Assembly: GCA_032622095.1 (NCBI GenBank)
Contig: CP136062.1
Coordinates: 744,001-808,000 of the forward strand
Reading direction: 5' to 3'
DNA length: 64,000 nt
Source of the DNA: Siphonodentalium dalli
Lineage: Eukaryota > Mollusca > Scaphopoda > Gadilida > Siphonodentaliidae
Shown here: positions 22,738-34,965 of the stretch, piece after piece
Layout: each line of letters starts with the position of its first letter
Position numbering within the stretch: position 1 is the stretch's first letter
Made by a program: the position numbers and the translations under genes
The notes under the pieces: generated by a model
The model's database searches: none
The model's input: the letters and a program-made list of their open reading frames with translations, nothing else
What the model was told of the DNA's origin: nothing

Positions 22738-23240
22738 TAGGGCTTCACGGTATCCACCTTTACAATACGGACTACGATATTTGATGAAATATCGCGGTAT
22801 GACTAAATACCGTCAAGAATAATTTCAAAACATTTTGCTAGTCAAGATCCTTCGGAACATGCAGTACGCAATTCAATATTTGAGTGTGAATGTAGTGTCA
22901 CGCCGACACACGCAAAGCAAATAGGACAACGCAATGCATGTCACTTGTACTCATAACAATGTGTGGGGTCCTAATGACGTACGTGGCTTACGTAAACAAT
23001 ATCAAGCATTTAGTTCACAAATTTTATTTCATGACAAAGCATATTCAACGTGCTGAACTTTGAACACTGAACTGACAAGTTTATCCGAACAAAGTACACC
23101 ACTACAATACAATGAGTCTACAGTTTTGCCGCGAGAAACGACAACATATTAACATTATCTGGCTTCAGACAAGAACGCTTCGGTGCAACAATCTGTCCGA
23201 TCTTAGTGAATAAGCGCTCAGAAGGCACACTTGTGACACA
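22738..23240 (-). mobile_element. hAT-type DNA transposon remnant, 3' end
   Basis: On the minus strand the C-terminal hAT dimerisation region is coded at 23118-23240. About 380 bases further on, at 22738, TAGGGCTTCACGGTAT resembles a hAT terminal inverted repeat. The opposite terminus was not identified. The segment near 22770-22830 shares CGGTATGACTAAATACCG with the direct repeats at 23644 and 27569. Confidence 0.5.
23118..23240 (-). pseudogene. hAT transposase C-terminal (hATC) fragment
   Basis: The minus-strand frame gives SVPSERLFTKIGQIVAPKRS, then LKPDNVNMLSFL, and a TAG stop at 23118-23120. The block S-V-P-S-E-R-x-F-S-x-x-G-x-I is the signature of the hAT dimerisation domain that ends these transposases. 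A TAA lies directly upstream (23241-23243), so only about 40 codons remain open. No DDE catalytic residues are recognisable nearby. Confidence 0.75.
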
Positions 23241-23643
23241 TTAAATTTATATACTGAGATATGTTCGCGCGAATTCGAACAATGTTGTATAGTTTGCATT
23301 TCGTAATTGTATGGATGGCCATCATGGTTTAATTATTGCTGTGTGTGCACTAATTTGAGCTGCATATTAGATGACGTACATCCATTGGGATTATCGTTGT
23401 ATCACGCATGCATCGCGAAAATCCTCAAAATTATCGATAAGTAATACGTCGTAAACGTTCACAAAAGCTCATAACCGAGAACGTTTCGGTGATGCACTAA
23501 AAACACACCCATCAGAATTCAACGCACTTTCTTCTGTTTTGCTCTGGGCGTCTTGTCTGGCTGGTTATCTTCTCATATCGGTTCTAGTTTCGTCTCGCTG
23601 GTTCTCTTTCATATATCAAAAGCTGGAACTATGCTTTCAATAG

Positions 23644-24437
23644 AGTCGACTGTGGCGTTTCAGTTTTTCTTGCTGGTTATATTCTCATTTCGCTGGTTCT
23701 CGTTTCGTCTCGCTGGAGCTCTTTCATTACTTACATGTACAGGCACGCGTTATTGCCTCGTATATATTAAATTTATTAACGTTTGCTGTCGTAAAACCGA
23801 CTAAAAGAAGAAAATATAGCGTGCCGCGATATACCGACTATTCAAGTAATCCAATACGGACTACTCGGTATTAAAAATAAAACCGCGGTATGACTAAATA
23901 CCGAAAACCCGCACGCAGCACGGTGCGCCAATTCAAAGTGCGCTATTTCAAAACTGAGCGAAAAATAGTACTGCGCGAATTAAAATAAAGTATAGGTACA
24001 GGCGATCTAGCCGAAAAATGGGGGTCACTAATGGCAACACAAATGACTTTTAGTTCACTGGATAGCTGAATATGTACTGCATTAGACTAGCAATATTTTA
24101 GGAAAATCAAATTGGGAAAATTTGATAAATTTGTGTTTCCATGGCAACGATGGATAATAAATGGGTATTTGGTCATTTTACATTAAATAGTGCGTATCGT
24201 GAATAATTTAATAACTACCCAACAGTTTACATTGGTTTATGAAAAGACTTGTAATGGCCGACATTTCCACATATCCATGGTGACGTATACAGGTCAAGGT
24301 TGTTGTTAAAAATCATAATTTTATCATTTAGCAGTCATATTTTCGACTGTCGTTGTTACGATTTATTACAAATAGCGATCACCAACACTATTTTATAAAC
24401 TCCGGAATTCAGGTTCCGTGGGAAGGTTCATTTGAAT
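23644..24437 (+). repeat. Left copy of a roughly 790-bp direct repeat flanking a LINE
   Basis: This copy and 27569-28349 begin AGTCGACTGTGGCGTTTCAG and end GGAAGGTTCATTTGAAT. They differ by scattered substitutions and small indels, a few percent by eye. The intervening 24438-27568 is a 5'-truncated LINE. The arrangement is that of an unusually long target-site duplication, or of a duplication made at insertion. Confidence 0.85.
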
Positions 24438-27258
24438 TTGAATGTTTTCGACGAGGATGTATATAATGTATCCAACCATCGCCCTCTTCTTGTCGATGCC
24501 GACATACAATTTAGTCACCAGAACTCAAATAATGTTCAAAACACTCATTTGAGGTACAACTGGAAAACATTTCAAAATAACCCAAACTTGATATCAACTT
24601 ATGTAACTCGCTTAGAATCGTACCTGCTTCCGTTGGATACATATAACGCATTCCAGTCGAAAATAGATGATTTATACAATTCCATTGTTTCTGCTATAAA
24701 TAGAGCAGCTAGAGAAATTATCCCTACAAAATCCTTCAAAAGACACCTGAAACCCTTCTGGAATGATATGCTCAGTGCGTTGCACCGGGAGATGACCGAT
24801 GCCAGAAATAATTGGATTCAACATGGTCGGCCAGCTGACCCCAGCAACGCACTGCACATTACTTACAAAAGGACTAAATATGACTTCCGCAGGGAATATC
24901 GTAAATGCTCGCAAAATTTTCTTGACGAATGTGTTAACAAGATAGATTCTTATGTAGAAATAGATCAAACTTCGTTCTTCAAACTCCTTAATGCAAAACG
25001 CGCGCGCCTTGGTACTCAATCGCAGTCATATTTTGTATCTAACGATCGTGTCATCAGAGATGACCAGGATATCGCCGACGAATGGATACATTACTACGAA
25101 TCCATATATTTAACTCAAATACACGATACCTCATTCAACGAAGACCATTATTCAAAAGTATCCCAATTCGTATCAAATGAACTTTCCCACAATAATGCAT
25201 CGGAATTTGATGAACTGTTGTGCTATCCGGTATCGGTCTCTGAAGTGATATCCGCATACAAATCTCTAAGCAGAAACAAAGCTGCAGGTCATGCCTCTTT
25301 GAACTATGAACACCTTATATTTGGAGGTGAACATCTAGCCGGCTCGCTCGCTCACCTGTTTTCATTGATGGTTGAGTCAAGTTACGTTCCGCGCAATGCG
25401 AAGGTTGGAATCATATTTTCGCTATATAAAGGCGCACCGAAGCCCAAAGAGTATTTTGATAGTTACAGGGCGATAACTCTACTCCCTGTACTGTACAAGC
25501 TTTTTGAAAGGATTGTATTATCACGTTTAAAGCAAAACGCACCAAATAGTATTGCGGTCCATCCCCTGCAAAATGGATTTCAACAAAATATCAATTGCAT
25601 GGCAACATCATAATTAGTACAAGAATGTGTCTCCTATACATCCAATAACCACAGCAAACTATTTTCTTGCTTCTTGGATGCATGGAAGGCATTTGACGCC
25701 GTGTGGATCGACGGCCTACTATTCAAATTACACGAACGGAGCATCCGGGGAAAAAGCCTAAAAATAATGCATAACCTCCTTACTGGAATGAAATGTTTAC
25801 TGTTATACAATGGTTACAAGTCAAAATGGATTGATGTATTGCACGGAACCAGACAAGGAGGTACATTATCTCCGATTTTCTACACCATTTACATTGATCA
25901 ATTACTGTATGATCTTGAGCGCTCGGCATTTGGGCTAAAAATTGTGGAATAAATGTATGTTGCCCAACTCATGCGGATGATATGTTGTTACTGTCATTAA
26001 CAGCATCAGGGTTGCAGTCACTCTGCTCGATCTGCAGCTCTTACAGCTCTCTTTGGCGTTACAAATACAATGCCACAAAAAGTTATGTTATCGTTTTCAA
26101 TGAATCAAAATCTGATTACTCTAGTTCCCAGCGAAAATGGACTTTTGGCAAACAAGAAATGTCTGAAGTCACCTCTCTCACTTATTTAGGAATACCCATA
26201 CAAAAGTTTAAATTCACAATTTCCTTTGTAGACGAGATATGTACCAAAATAAGAGGTACATTTTCATGCTATAAAATGCAGGTATTTACGCAGGTGGCCT
26301 AACTCCAATGAGTTCACTAAAGATTTACAAATCTGTTATATTACCAAGAGGTCTTTATGGATCAGAACTGCTCAACAATCTTACGAACACTGATACTCTC
26401 AAACTGGAACGCATTCACCGTTTTTGTTTGAAACGTATTCAGTGATTGCACTTTCAAACCCGTACGGCTATGGTGGAGGGATTGTTTGGTATCCCATCAC
26501 TCGGTATTTTCATTGTAAAACGTAGGGTCTCATTGTATCATTCTTTGTGTAGCATGAATTATGACAAGGCTACCAAGCAGCTCTTCCTGCTGAATCTCAA
26601 TTCGGCCAAGGAGGCCCTTTCATAAGGACAGTTGAATCGGATCTCGAAGATCCGATTAATTGGTTACTTTTATTTGGAATTTTCATCGGAAGCAATCATA
26701 CCTGTTAAGAACCATTGGAAAACCACAGTTAATGAGGCGATAGGAGTTAATTCAAATAACCAATGGCAACACCTAGTATCAATGCAGAGTGATTTCGATC
26801 GTTTTTCCATTGTCCAGGAAAAACTTCAAATGTCCCATATTTGGAAAGCATGTCATAAATTTCCCAAACACAAGAAGTGTTATTTTTTCATTGTCCAACT
26901 ACTGTGTATGTTGAAATTTAAGGAAGATGTTTTATGCACAAGATGTGGTCAAGTTTATAATGACACAGTTAAACATGTTTTTCACGACTGTGACTTTCTT
27001 AGCAACTCAAGAAATGACGCTTGGTATCGTTTTTTGTCCCATTTTCATATAGACTGTTTGATGTGTATTGATAGAATTCCTCCCTCCAATCAAATGCTCA
27101 TGCTTATTGGGCACATCCCAAATGCTCTATTCGACATAGCTGAAGATGCCCTCGCCATAGTCGATTTTTTCGTGATAGAGGCCACGCAAATATGGCATTA
27201 TTGGATAACTGGAACTCCCGGCTGTGCATCAGAGATCGTCCTGAGAGACGTGATGTGA
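24438..27258 (+). pseudogene. LINE polyprotein, truncated and frameshifted
   Basis: Recognisable blocks are SNHRPL (last endonuclease motif), SRNKAAGHASLNYEHL, SYRAITLLPVLYKLFE, LDAWKAFDAVW (catalytic Asp), GTRQGGTLSPIF, PTHADDMLLLSL (the YADD box, with His for Tyr), SLTYLGIPI and the C-terminal CTRC...H...C cluster (CX2CX9HX4C). Lesions include an in-frame TAA at 25611, a frameshift near 25950, another near 26285, TGA at 26443 and a stop near 26623. The product would nick target DNA and prime reverse transcription, but this copy is dead. CR1, I or a related clade is likely; motif reading alone does not settle it. Confidence 0.8.
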
Positions 27259-27568
27259 AATAAATACATGTATGCAAGCGATGTTTTCATGTTGAATAAG
27301 AATTAAGGCAATATCTTTAATTTAGTTTTGTATTCTTCTTATGCGTAAAAGCATTAGTCTCTTTTCCTCTATGTTTATATTTTGTTTTCTGATATCGCGG
27401 TTTTCCCACGTTTTTCAGTCAATTTAAGTTGCCAAGATGTAATTATGCATTCCTGTATAAAATCTGTTTTTGCCTGTGGCAATTCATGTATTTGTATATA
27501 TGTTTAAAATTTATTGTAAGTTTGTATCGAACTCTTCAAATATGGAGGATAATAAAGATATATAATAC
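24438..27568 (+). mobile_element. 5'-truncated CR1/I-like LINE
   Basis: The element starts inside the endonuclease domain, just before the SNHRPL motif, and runs through reverse transcriptase and a C-terminal zinc cluster to a non-coding 3' end (27259-27568). The end reads AATAAAGATATATAATAC rather than a long poly(A). It is bounded exactly by the 790-bp direct repeats. It is related to the LINE at 52731-55918 but clearly diverged from it. Confidence 0.8.
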
Positions 27569-28349
27569 AGTCGACTGTGGCGTTTCAGTTTTTCTTGCTG
27601 GTTAAATTCTATTTCGCTGGTTCTCGTTTCGTCTCGCTGGTTCTCTTTCATTACTTACAAGCACGCGTTATTGCCTCGTATATATTAAATTTGTTAACGT
27701 TTGCTGTCGTAAAACCGACTAAAAGAAGAAAATATAGCGTGCCGCGATATACCGACTATTCAAGTAATCCAATACCGACTACTCGGTATTAAAAATAAAA
27801 CCGCGGTATGACTAACTACCGAAAAACCGCACGCAGCACGGTGCGCCAATTCAAAGTGCGCTATTTCAAAACTAGCGAAAAATAGTACTGCGCGAATTAA
27901 AATAAAGTATAGGTACAGGCGATCTAGCCGAAAAATGGGTGTCACTAATGGCAACACAAATGACTTTTAGTTCACTGGATAGCTGAATATGTACTGCATT
28001 AGATTAGCAATATTTTAGGAAAATCCAATTGGGAAAATTTGATAAATTTGTGTTTCCATGGCAACGATGGATAATAAATGGGTATTTGGAAATTTTACAT
28101 TAAATAGCGCGTATCGTGAATAATTTAATAACTACCCAAAAGTTTACATTGGTTTATGAAAAGACTTGTAATGACCGACATTTCCACATATCCATGGTGA
28201 CGTATAAAGGTCAAGGTTGTTGTTAAAACTTTTTATCATTTAGCAGTCATATTTTCGACTGTCCTTGTTACGATTTATTACAAATAGCGATCACCAACAC
28301 TATTTTATAAACTCCGGAATTCAGGCTCCGTGGGAAGGTTCATTTGAAT
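27569..28349 (+). repeat. Right copy of the roughly 790-bp direct repeat
   Basis: This is the partner of 23644-24437. Relative to the left copy it lacks a CATGTACAGG-like decamer and a few bases near 27605, and both copies contain CGGTATGACTAA, CCATGGCAACGATGG and AGGTCAAGGTTG. Confidence 0.85.
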
Positions 28350-28574
28350 GGATATCGATATATGCATTAGAAACTATAGCAGTTTGAAATATGTGGCGAC
28401 AACATTTTTATGTACAACAAGACATATCTTGGAATATTTATATAGATTGTTGAGACAAAATAATCGACATAACTGGTCAGGATATATGCAAGGGTGTGTA
28501 AACTGGTTGCAACGCAGATGTCTTTTGGCACACTGGATAGTTAAAAGTCTACTGCTTTAGATTATGTTTTATTT
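28350..28574. other. Unique AT-rich sequence
   Basis: This short open stretch has no recognised domain. It lies just past the right direct repeat. Confidence 0.3.
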
Positions 28575-28786
28575 AGGAATATCCAATTGGGACAAATTTG
28601 TTAAATTTGAGTTTCCATAGCAACTATGGCTAATAATCGGATATTTGGAATAAATCGTATGTATCGTGAATAATTTAATAAGTACCTAAAAGTTTACATT
28701 GGTTTATGGACAGACTTGTAATGGTTGATATTTTCAAATATCCAAGGTAACCTTGAAATGTCAAGGTCACGTATAAACGTCAAGGT
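28575..28786 (+). repeat. Third, older copy of the distal part of the 790-bp repeat
   Basis: TATCCAATTGGGACAAATTT, CGTGAATAATTTAATAA and AGTTTACATTGGTTTATG align with 28018-28220 and 24109-24305. This copy is clearly more diverged, so the unit was already repetitive before the LINE inserted. Confidence 0.7.
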
Positions 28787-29130
28787 CATGAAAGAATTAA
28801 GAAAATGGAGATTCAACTCCATTCTGGCGATGCTATGCTGCTAAACTGATAATATATGCAAGAATTATGAAGATGGAATTTCATCTTGATTTTAGCGGTG
28901 CTACACTGCTTATTAATGACAACCACAAGAAAATATAATTGCAAACTCGATTCTAGCAGTGCTATGCTGCTAAACTGATAGTTAATGAAAAACTTAAGAA
29001 AGCGGTTTTTCAAACCGGATTCTAGCGATGCTATGCTGATACATGCACTACTAATACATGCACATGAAAGAATTAAGAAAATTGAATTTCAAACTCAATT
29101 CTAGTAGTGCTATGCTGCTAAACTTCTAAT
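28787..29130 (+). repeat. Tandem array, about 70-bp units with paired hairpins
   Basis: Five diverged units share GTGCTATGCTGCTAAACTGAT. Each also has a short stem of different sequence: AATGGAG/CTCCATT, AAGATG/CATCTT, AATTG/CGATT (one wobble), CGGTTT/AAACCG and AATTGA/TCAATT. A second stem, AGCAG/CTGCT-like, spans the conserved GCTATG loop. Confidence 0.75.
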
Positions 29131-30112
29131 AGATTTATGAAATAACTCTTGTTTCGATTAAGGTTTTGGAGTTATAACCGAAAAGTTTGAAGATAATTTC
29201 TATAACGCGCGTAGCTATTTCTTATAATTTAAATCGTCATTTCACAGGGGAACCACCAAAAGTAGAAGTTAGAAGTATAACTAGCGTAACATTGACACTA
29301 TTTCCGACAAAAAAGACACGTTAAGTTGAAAGAGACACTTGTCACTCAAAAATTGTGTTGGACAATTTCCACCTGGTGGCCATTTCAGTCCAATATATTG
29401 ACAAAAGGTAGGATGATATGCAAATATTGTTCCAAAAACAATAAATTCCCCCAATAAATTGTTTGAAAATCAAACTACAAGAATATTTTCAACCTACTGT
29501 TGGTGTGAAATTTCCAAGTAATGTTGTCTTGCGTTCTTATTTCTTGTAGTATCACAGGAACATGCAGGCTGCATATAAATATGATTGGTATGTGCTTTGA
29601 TGTGAGCAAAACCAGTGTTTTCAACTTTTCCCGAACGACCTTTAAGTGTGACCTTGACCTATAAAAATAACAGGTGACATTTACCTATATGTACACGTAC
29701 ATGAACTATCTTACCCAGACCAATTATATTCTTAGATATGACCTGTTTTCCCATGGGAACAATAATATCTACATTTTCTGTACATTTTTTGCTCACTACA
29801 ACAGGGCTAATAAATAATGGACAATTCATAAGCATTTCAACGGTATATAACAATCCTATATGTACGAATTGTCATTAAACTTCTTCCTCTAATGGCCGCT
29901 CACCTATAACCATGTATCTGGTCAAAATACTACACAATTGTGCTTATCACGAAAGGGTACCACCAACTTTGAAGGTCTATATCTCTTCAATGAGTTGATA
30001 TTATTGGAAAAACTATATGTCTGCACTAAGCGGTGGTCCTCCAAATTACTTTATATATATTTTCGTCTCTCTACATCTTTAATTTCAATCAAGTGGGTCG
30101 AAGTGACCTTGA
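29131..30112. other. No gene; contains dispersed repeat family A, copy 2
   Basis: Positions 29405-29530 resemble 15770-15955 and 43860-44055 (ATATGCAAATATTG, GAAAATCAAACTAC, GGTGTGAAATTTCC). TGACCTTGA occurs at 29649 and 30104. No coding domain is recognised. Confidence 0.5.
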
Positions 30113-30437
30113 CTTTGACCTTTACATATGACCTTCACCTTCCCAAGAGGTGAACCTCATTTCAAAAGTTAGACAACAATAGGTGTTCATATTAACCAAC
30201 ATATTTTTTGAAATAATTGAAACAGTTCTCGCCACACACGCAATTTAACAAATATTTCCTAGTAAGTTAAAATCACCCCTCGTTGCCATGGACACAGAAA
30301 TTTTGATATTTGTTCCAAATAGTGCTCTCTAAAATGTGTGTATGTTACATACATTGTCTTACTCTACATGATGGCACCTTTGGCATTTGTGTTGCAATTA
30401 ATTCCGGGTTCAATCCTAATTCGCCTGTACTATAAGG
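30113..30437 (-). repeat. Dispersed repeat family B, copy 2 (inverted)
   Basis: This is the reverse-complement partner of 22074-22375. It ends with CCTAATTCGCCTGTAC. Confidence 0.8.
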
Positions 30438-32083
30438 TAGTCGGACAAGAATGGTCCGTTTTGCTGGATTATTCGTCATATTTTGTCCAAGAAAGACTAT
30501 AGTTTTATTAAATTAGTCAAGTGTGCACAAACGACGTGCATATGCACTGGTATGGAAGAATGGCTACAACTGAACTATCAGTGCTTGACAACACCGCTTT
30601 CGAAGAATGGCTGTGATGACTATTGTGTCTTAATAGACATAAACATTGATGTTTAATCTTAAAAAGTTATTCTTAGATGCACCCAAATACATTATTTGAC
30701 AGTTTCCTTCATCTTCGCTCACTTATAATAATGATTCATGATATTGGTGGCCCTCACATATGCAGGTAAATTACATGCCACAATTTCATATTATTGACAG
30801 TGCTTCAATGTTAGAACAGTTCTCAATAGTTTGTTATTTCATGAAATTGTACTTGTAATTTCCACATACTGTGGAATTGAGTTCCACACCAGCCTTCAGA
30901 TTGTATCTTGCGGTGTAGCATATCGGTGCGGTAGAGTTCTGATCCTTATCATAAATGTTGTATTGTGTATTTATCACACACAATACTACACATGTCACTG
31001 GGTGTTATGGTGCCAGAATATGAGCGGCAACATGCCTATAAAATTCATCAAGTCATGAGAATTTAAAAACAGATGTACATGTATCGGTGCTACTGAATTT
31101 GCTTTCAAACGTCCTGTATGATTCATCCTTGTGAGATAATTTAATTCTATGCACAGGCAAATTCCAGTAGGGTGGAACTACAGTTATTATATCTCGCCTA
31201 TACCCATAGTTAGCTGTGATACAGATGCATTTTATAAGCATGTTTGCGTTTTCTGGCACAGTATATCTATTTGGCTTTATGCATGGGACTCAATTCAAAA
31301 CAAGCAAGGCATATTTACCAGTGTGTGACATCTGTCCGAAACTAGCATCCAAATATATGTCATGAATCAATCTCGTAACATCCCATGCACGTGTTGCATT
31401 CCATAGCTCTGATAATGGGTGACAATATATATTCTGTAATGTATCTCCCAAAACTGTGTAAAAGATAGCCATATACATGTGGATAAATGCATGACATATT
31501 GACAGCTGCACGTGTGAACGTACACAAATGAACACATGGTGGTGGCTGGGATGTGTCGATAAGGGGAGTCTCTCCCAACGTTGGTCAGGATAATCAACAG
31601 TTGACAGTTCATGTCTGGCATTAGTTGGAAATTTTAAACCACATATGTGACCCACCATATCAAATCCAGTCGGAAGTCAGGATTTTTTTACCCTGTGCAA
31701 ATGCATTATCTTATATATGCGAGTCGACCATAGGTCGCCTCGCATATATAAGAGAATGCATTGGCCTAACAATTTTTTACAATTTTAATAATTTGTTCTT
31801 GTATTCTTTAACAATTTTATAAGTTTACCCATACAGAGCCCCAGACAAACATGAGCAGACGACACTCTTATATGTGCTTATATATGTGTGGGGCTCCATG
31901 CAGGGTAATGGATGTTTATTTTATTTTATGTCCTTTAAATTGTAATACTCAGAAAGTAATTGCAGTAGAAACACAAAACCTGTAGCGAATATGTAGGCAT
32001 CTGAGGTCTACTAAAAATAAAGGTATCCGCATGTCGGTTCAATGTTTCTTGACGGAGTTATGGCCCTTTTTCGATTATTTTTC
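30438..32083. other. No gene recognised; two small hairpins
   Basis: Three overlapping minus-strand frames around 31290-31658 show no domain. Hairpins are at 31699-31762 (24-bp arms around ATGCATTATCTTATATATGCG, 15-base loop) and at about 31834-31896 (GAGCCCCAGAC with GTGTGGGGCTC). The right arm of the first recurs at 36521-36545. Confidence 0.4.
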
Positions 32084-32106
32084 ATTATTATTATTATTAT
32101 TATTAT
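32084..32106 (+). repeat. (ATT)n microsatellite
   Basis: About seven ATT repeats. Confidence 0.9.
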
Positions 32107-32544
32107 ACTTGACACTTTTGCAACCCTTATTACTCGAAAAGTATAAGGAGTAGCACACTAAAACTTGGTACGTATGTTGGGGTCCAAGAGTTGTATGCCC
32201 AGGTCGTATAAAGCAAGCATTTTTTCCCGAGGAGTTATCTCCCTTTATCTGAAAACATTTCATTTTATTATCTCGGAAAAACATATGAGACACAGTATTA
32301 TTTTAATCATATCTTATGGCATAGCTTGTTATTAAACCCGCATATCAAGTCACTATAAAAAAAAAATCGGCGACTCGAAAATTAAGTGGGCATTTAATTC
32401 ACAGAGCAGAGACTACTGTAGTCAGACGATTTCTACGATTATTTCTGTCATGGATGAATTTACCTCGAAAAAATAAGGCCTCGATGGGTTATTCGCAAAG
32501 TCGTTTAGCACTCTCTGGATTAAAGACATAGTATGGACTTGTTC
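32107..32544. other. No gene recognised
   Basis: Intergenic sequence including GAGGAGTTATCTCCCTTTA, a short imperfect palindrome. Confidence 0.3.
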
Positions 32545-32935
32545 CGATGTCAGAAACTGATAAGTTGTAATCAGGCGCTATGACAACTGGAGGTATGTAG
32601 CATTCTACTAACATCGCCGAAAATATTAAGCAAATCGACAGTACCACTGCATAGAAAACATCGTCCGAACAACGCTCAATTGTAAATATTTACTTAGCGA
32701 TTCGGGAGGCAACAATCGGCTATAAATTAACGACAACGATTTCGCCATCGAGAGTCACTGCTTTTAATTAATATATAAGAATGACGGTGTGTTGTCAACT
32801 TAGATAGAGTATTTGTAAAATGTACTAACTCGAGAAAGATTAATCTCCATTTAATCACCCTACCAGAGTGGTTTACATCACTTTAATCACCATTTAACCA
32901 CCCTACCAGAGTGGTTCACATCACTTTAATCTCCA
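32545..32935 (+). repeat. Dispersed repeat family C, copy 1 (inverted partner at 62555)
   Basis: This is diverged but collinear with the reverse complement of 62555-62935: AACTGATAAGTTG, CATTCTACTAACATC, ATTGTAAATATTTAC, CATCGAGAGTCA, ATATATAAGAATGACG. Confidence 0.7.
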
Positions 32936-32970
32936 TTTAATCACCCTACCAGAGTGGTTCACATCACTCT
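32842..32970 (+). repeat. 43-bp tandem repeat, three units
   Basis: Three nearly identical 43-mers contain CACCCTACCAGAGTGGTT and end CACATCACTTT. Only a few bases differ among units. Confidence 0.9.
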
Positions 32971-33332
32971 AAGTTTGCCTCACACGGAGAAACGATACGA
33001 TACGCGTAAAAGTTTCGTCAATCATCATTATTGAAATCGAATCATCTTATTGGATATATACATATCATGTTGCTACAATTCCTGTTCGTTTCAAGTGTTA
33101 CCGGGTATAGTGTGACGACAATATTGTTATCCCTACACGACCATGCGTATACGATCTTACACGGGTTATGTGTTAATGTATCTATGTTATAGATGAAGGT
33201 TTCTGTCGGATATGGTGCCACGTATAAGGCGAAGTAAGATTAATATCGGGCGATATGTTTCAGCCGAGGTCCGTGCATATAAACTCCAAGTTTTCGAGCT
33301 TGCGTCCTGAGGCACACAATACCATTTTGGCA

Positions 33333-33344
33333 GGGGGGGGGGGG
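33333..33344 (+). repeat. Poly(G) run, 12 bases
   Basis: A run of twelve G lies in AT-rich sequence. A similar 11-base run is at 43750-43760. Confidence 0.9.
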
Positions 33345-34965
33345 TGGCGGTAATACAAACTTTACAGGAAGGTATGTCGGAGTGGGTGGGTTACCCGAAG
33401 GGCAAAAACACGAGTTTTACAGCCTCATGCAAATTTTTTACTAAAGACCTTTTGTGCCCTTATTTGACATTTTTACAGTTTAAAACATATTATAAGAATT
33501 TATTTTAAACAGCAAAAACACCATATTTATGTTACTGGGGCCTCATATGGGCACTAGTGGAGATGACATTAAGCTATGGCATGTTGTATGTTGGACGGTG
33601 TGGTGAACAAATTCATTCCCGACACCATTCGGAAAGAAGCTTCGAGAAATGTAAAACTGAAATAAATAAACTTTCTTGATGTAAATAAAGCCTAGATCAT
33701 TGTGTGAGCAACTGTCTCAAACATTAATGTGACTATCATTGGCTAGAATATAACTGTCATCACACTGTTCATTTGTGCATTTATCCAATCAGTGAATTAT
33801 TTGCATGTCTATCAACTCATATGTCCTGTTATTCTCACAACATCCAAAATATCAAAGTCTGGCATAGTGACTGTTTGTCATTTATTATAACAGAAGTTGC
33901 TCCAGTGGACTAACAAAAGTGTTAAGATATAATGCTAGATAATGGGCTGATTTACAGACTAATCGGGAATTGGTTAGAAATTATGGAATTGTGTGTATCC
34001 TGTACAATGACCTAAGTTCGCATATATAAATAAACCTGTCCTGATGTAACTAATACTTAGATCATTGTGTGCATGGGAAAAGAGCGATCAACTGTCTCAA
34101 ACATTAATGTGACTATCAGTGGGTATAATTGGTATCTTGGTACATGAGAAAACATATAATACACTATGTACAAATGAGAACGCTCCGGTCCAAATATTTG
34201 AAAATACACATGAAAACAGTAAATACAGTAAACAATCATCACACACCCAATATAATAACAACAAATATGCATGTATATATACGTAAACATATAAGTATTT
34301 CCGTAAATAATTACAACCTATAAAAATGGACTGTTGAGTGTATAGCAGAACTTTTGCTTGTAAAAATATGAGACTATAAGATGTATTTTAAAATAAATTT
34401 TAAAGCAAATTATTCAACATTTAAATAAATGCAATCAGTTTCCGCTCTATTCAATTGTGTTGTGTACACCAATATATGCGTGAGTTATGGTAGAAACATT
34501 AGTCGAAACCGTCATAGGATTTTGTTCAATCCAATTTTGATGAAACTTGATAGTTTGCGGAGCTTGATCATGTCTGTATGTGTGCATGCATGCGTGTGTT
34601 ATCGACTAAAATTTGGGTTGTATGCCTACTTTACTCCCGGGAACAATATGGGCGGGTCCAATTTCAAGTGCGACCGTGTCATTGACCTTGACCTTGCTCA
34701 TGTACGCTCATATAGGGATGTTTCTGGACCGATCGAACAATATTTTACACAGACGGAGGCGATCACAAATAAATCCCTAAATAGCCCGGACGAAGTCAAG
34801 GACATCAGCGAGTGTGTATATATTTATGCATCTCAGCATATATCCATTGACATTCTGCTTTGAGACTATATAATATGTCGGCTTGAATGTCCGACATAAG
34901 TGTTGCAGGAAATAACACTCCCCACCACTTGTTCGCAGGCACTTAATATTCGCACATCACATGAC
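33345..34965. other. No gene recognised; one 90-bp direct repeat pair
   Basis: Positions 33660-33750 and 34027-34120 share AAATAAAC, TTAGATCATTGTGTG and CAACTGTCTCAAACATTAATG. A 144-codon open frame at 34429-34863 has no family features and contains a TGACCTTGA motif typical of the repeats here. Confidence 0.45.

Noticed and set aside
31290-31658. 122-codon minus-strand frame with overlapping frames on the same strand
   Set aside because: Three frames are open at once, which suggests low stop density rather than coding; no domain seen.
34429-34863. 144-codon plus-strand open frame
   Set aside because: No family motif, TGACCTTGA-type repeat sequence inside it and no splice context; most likely chance.
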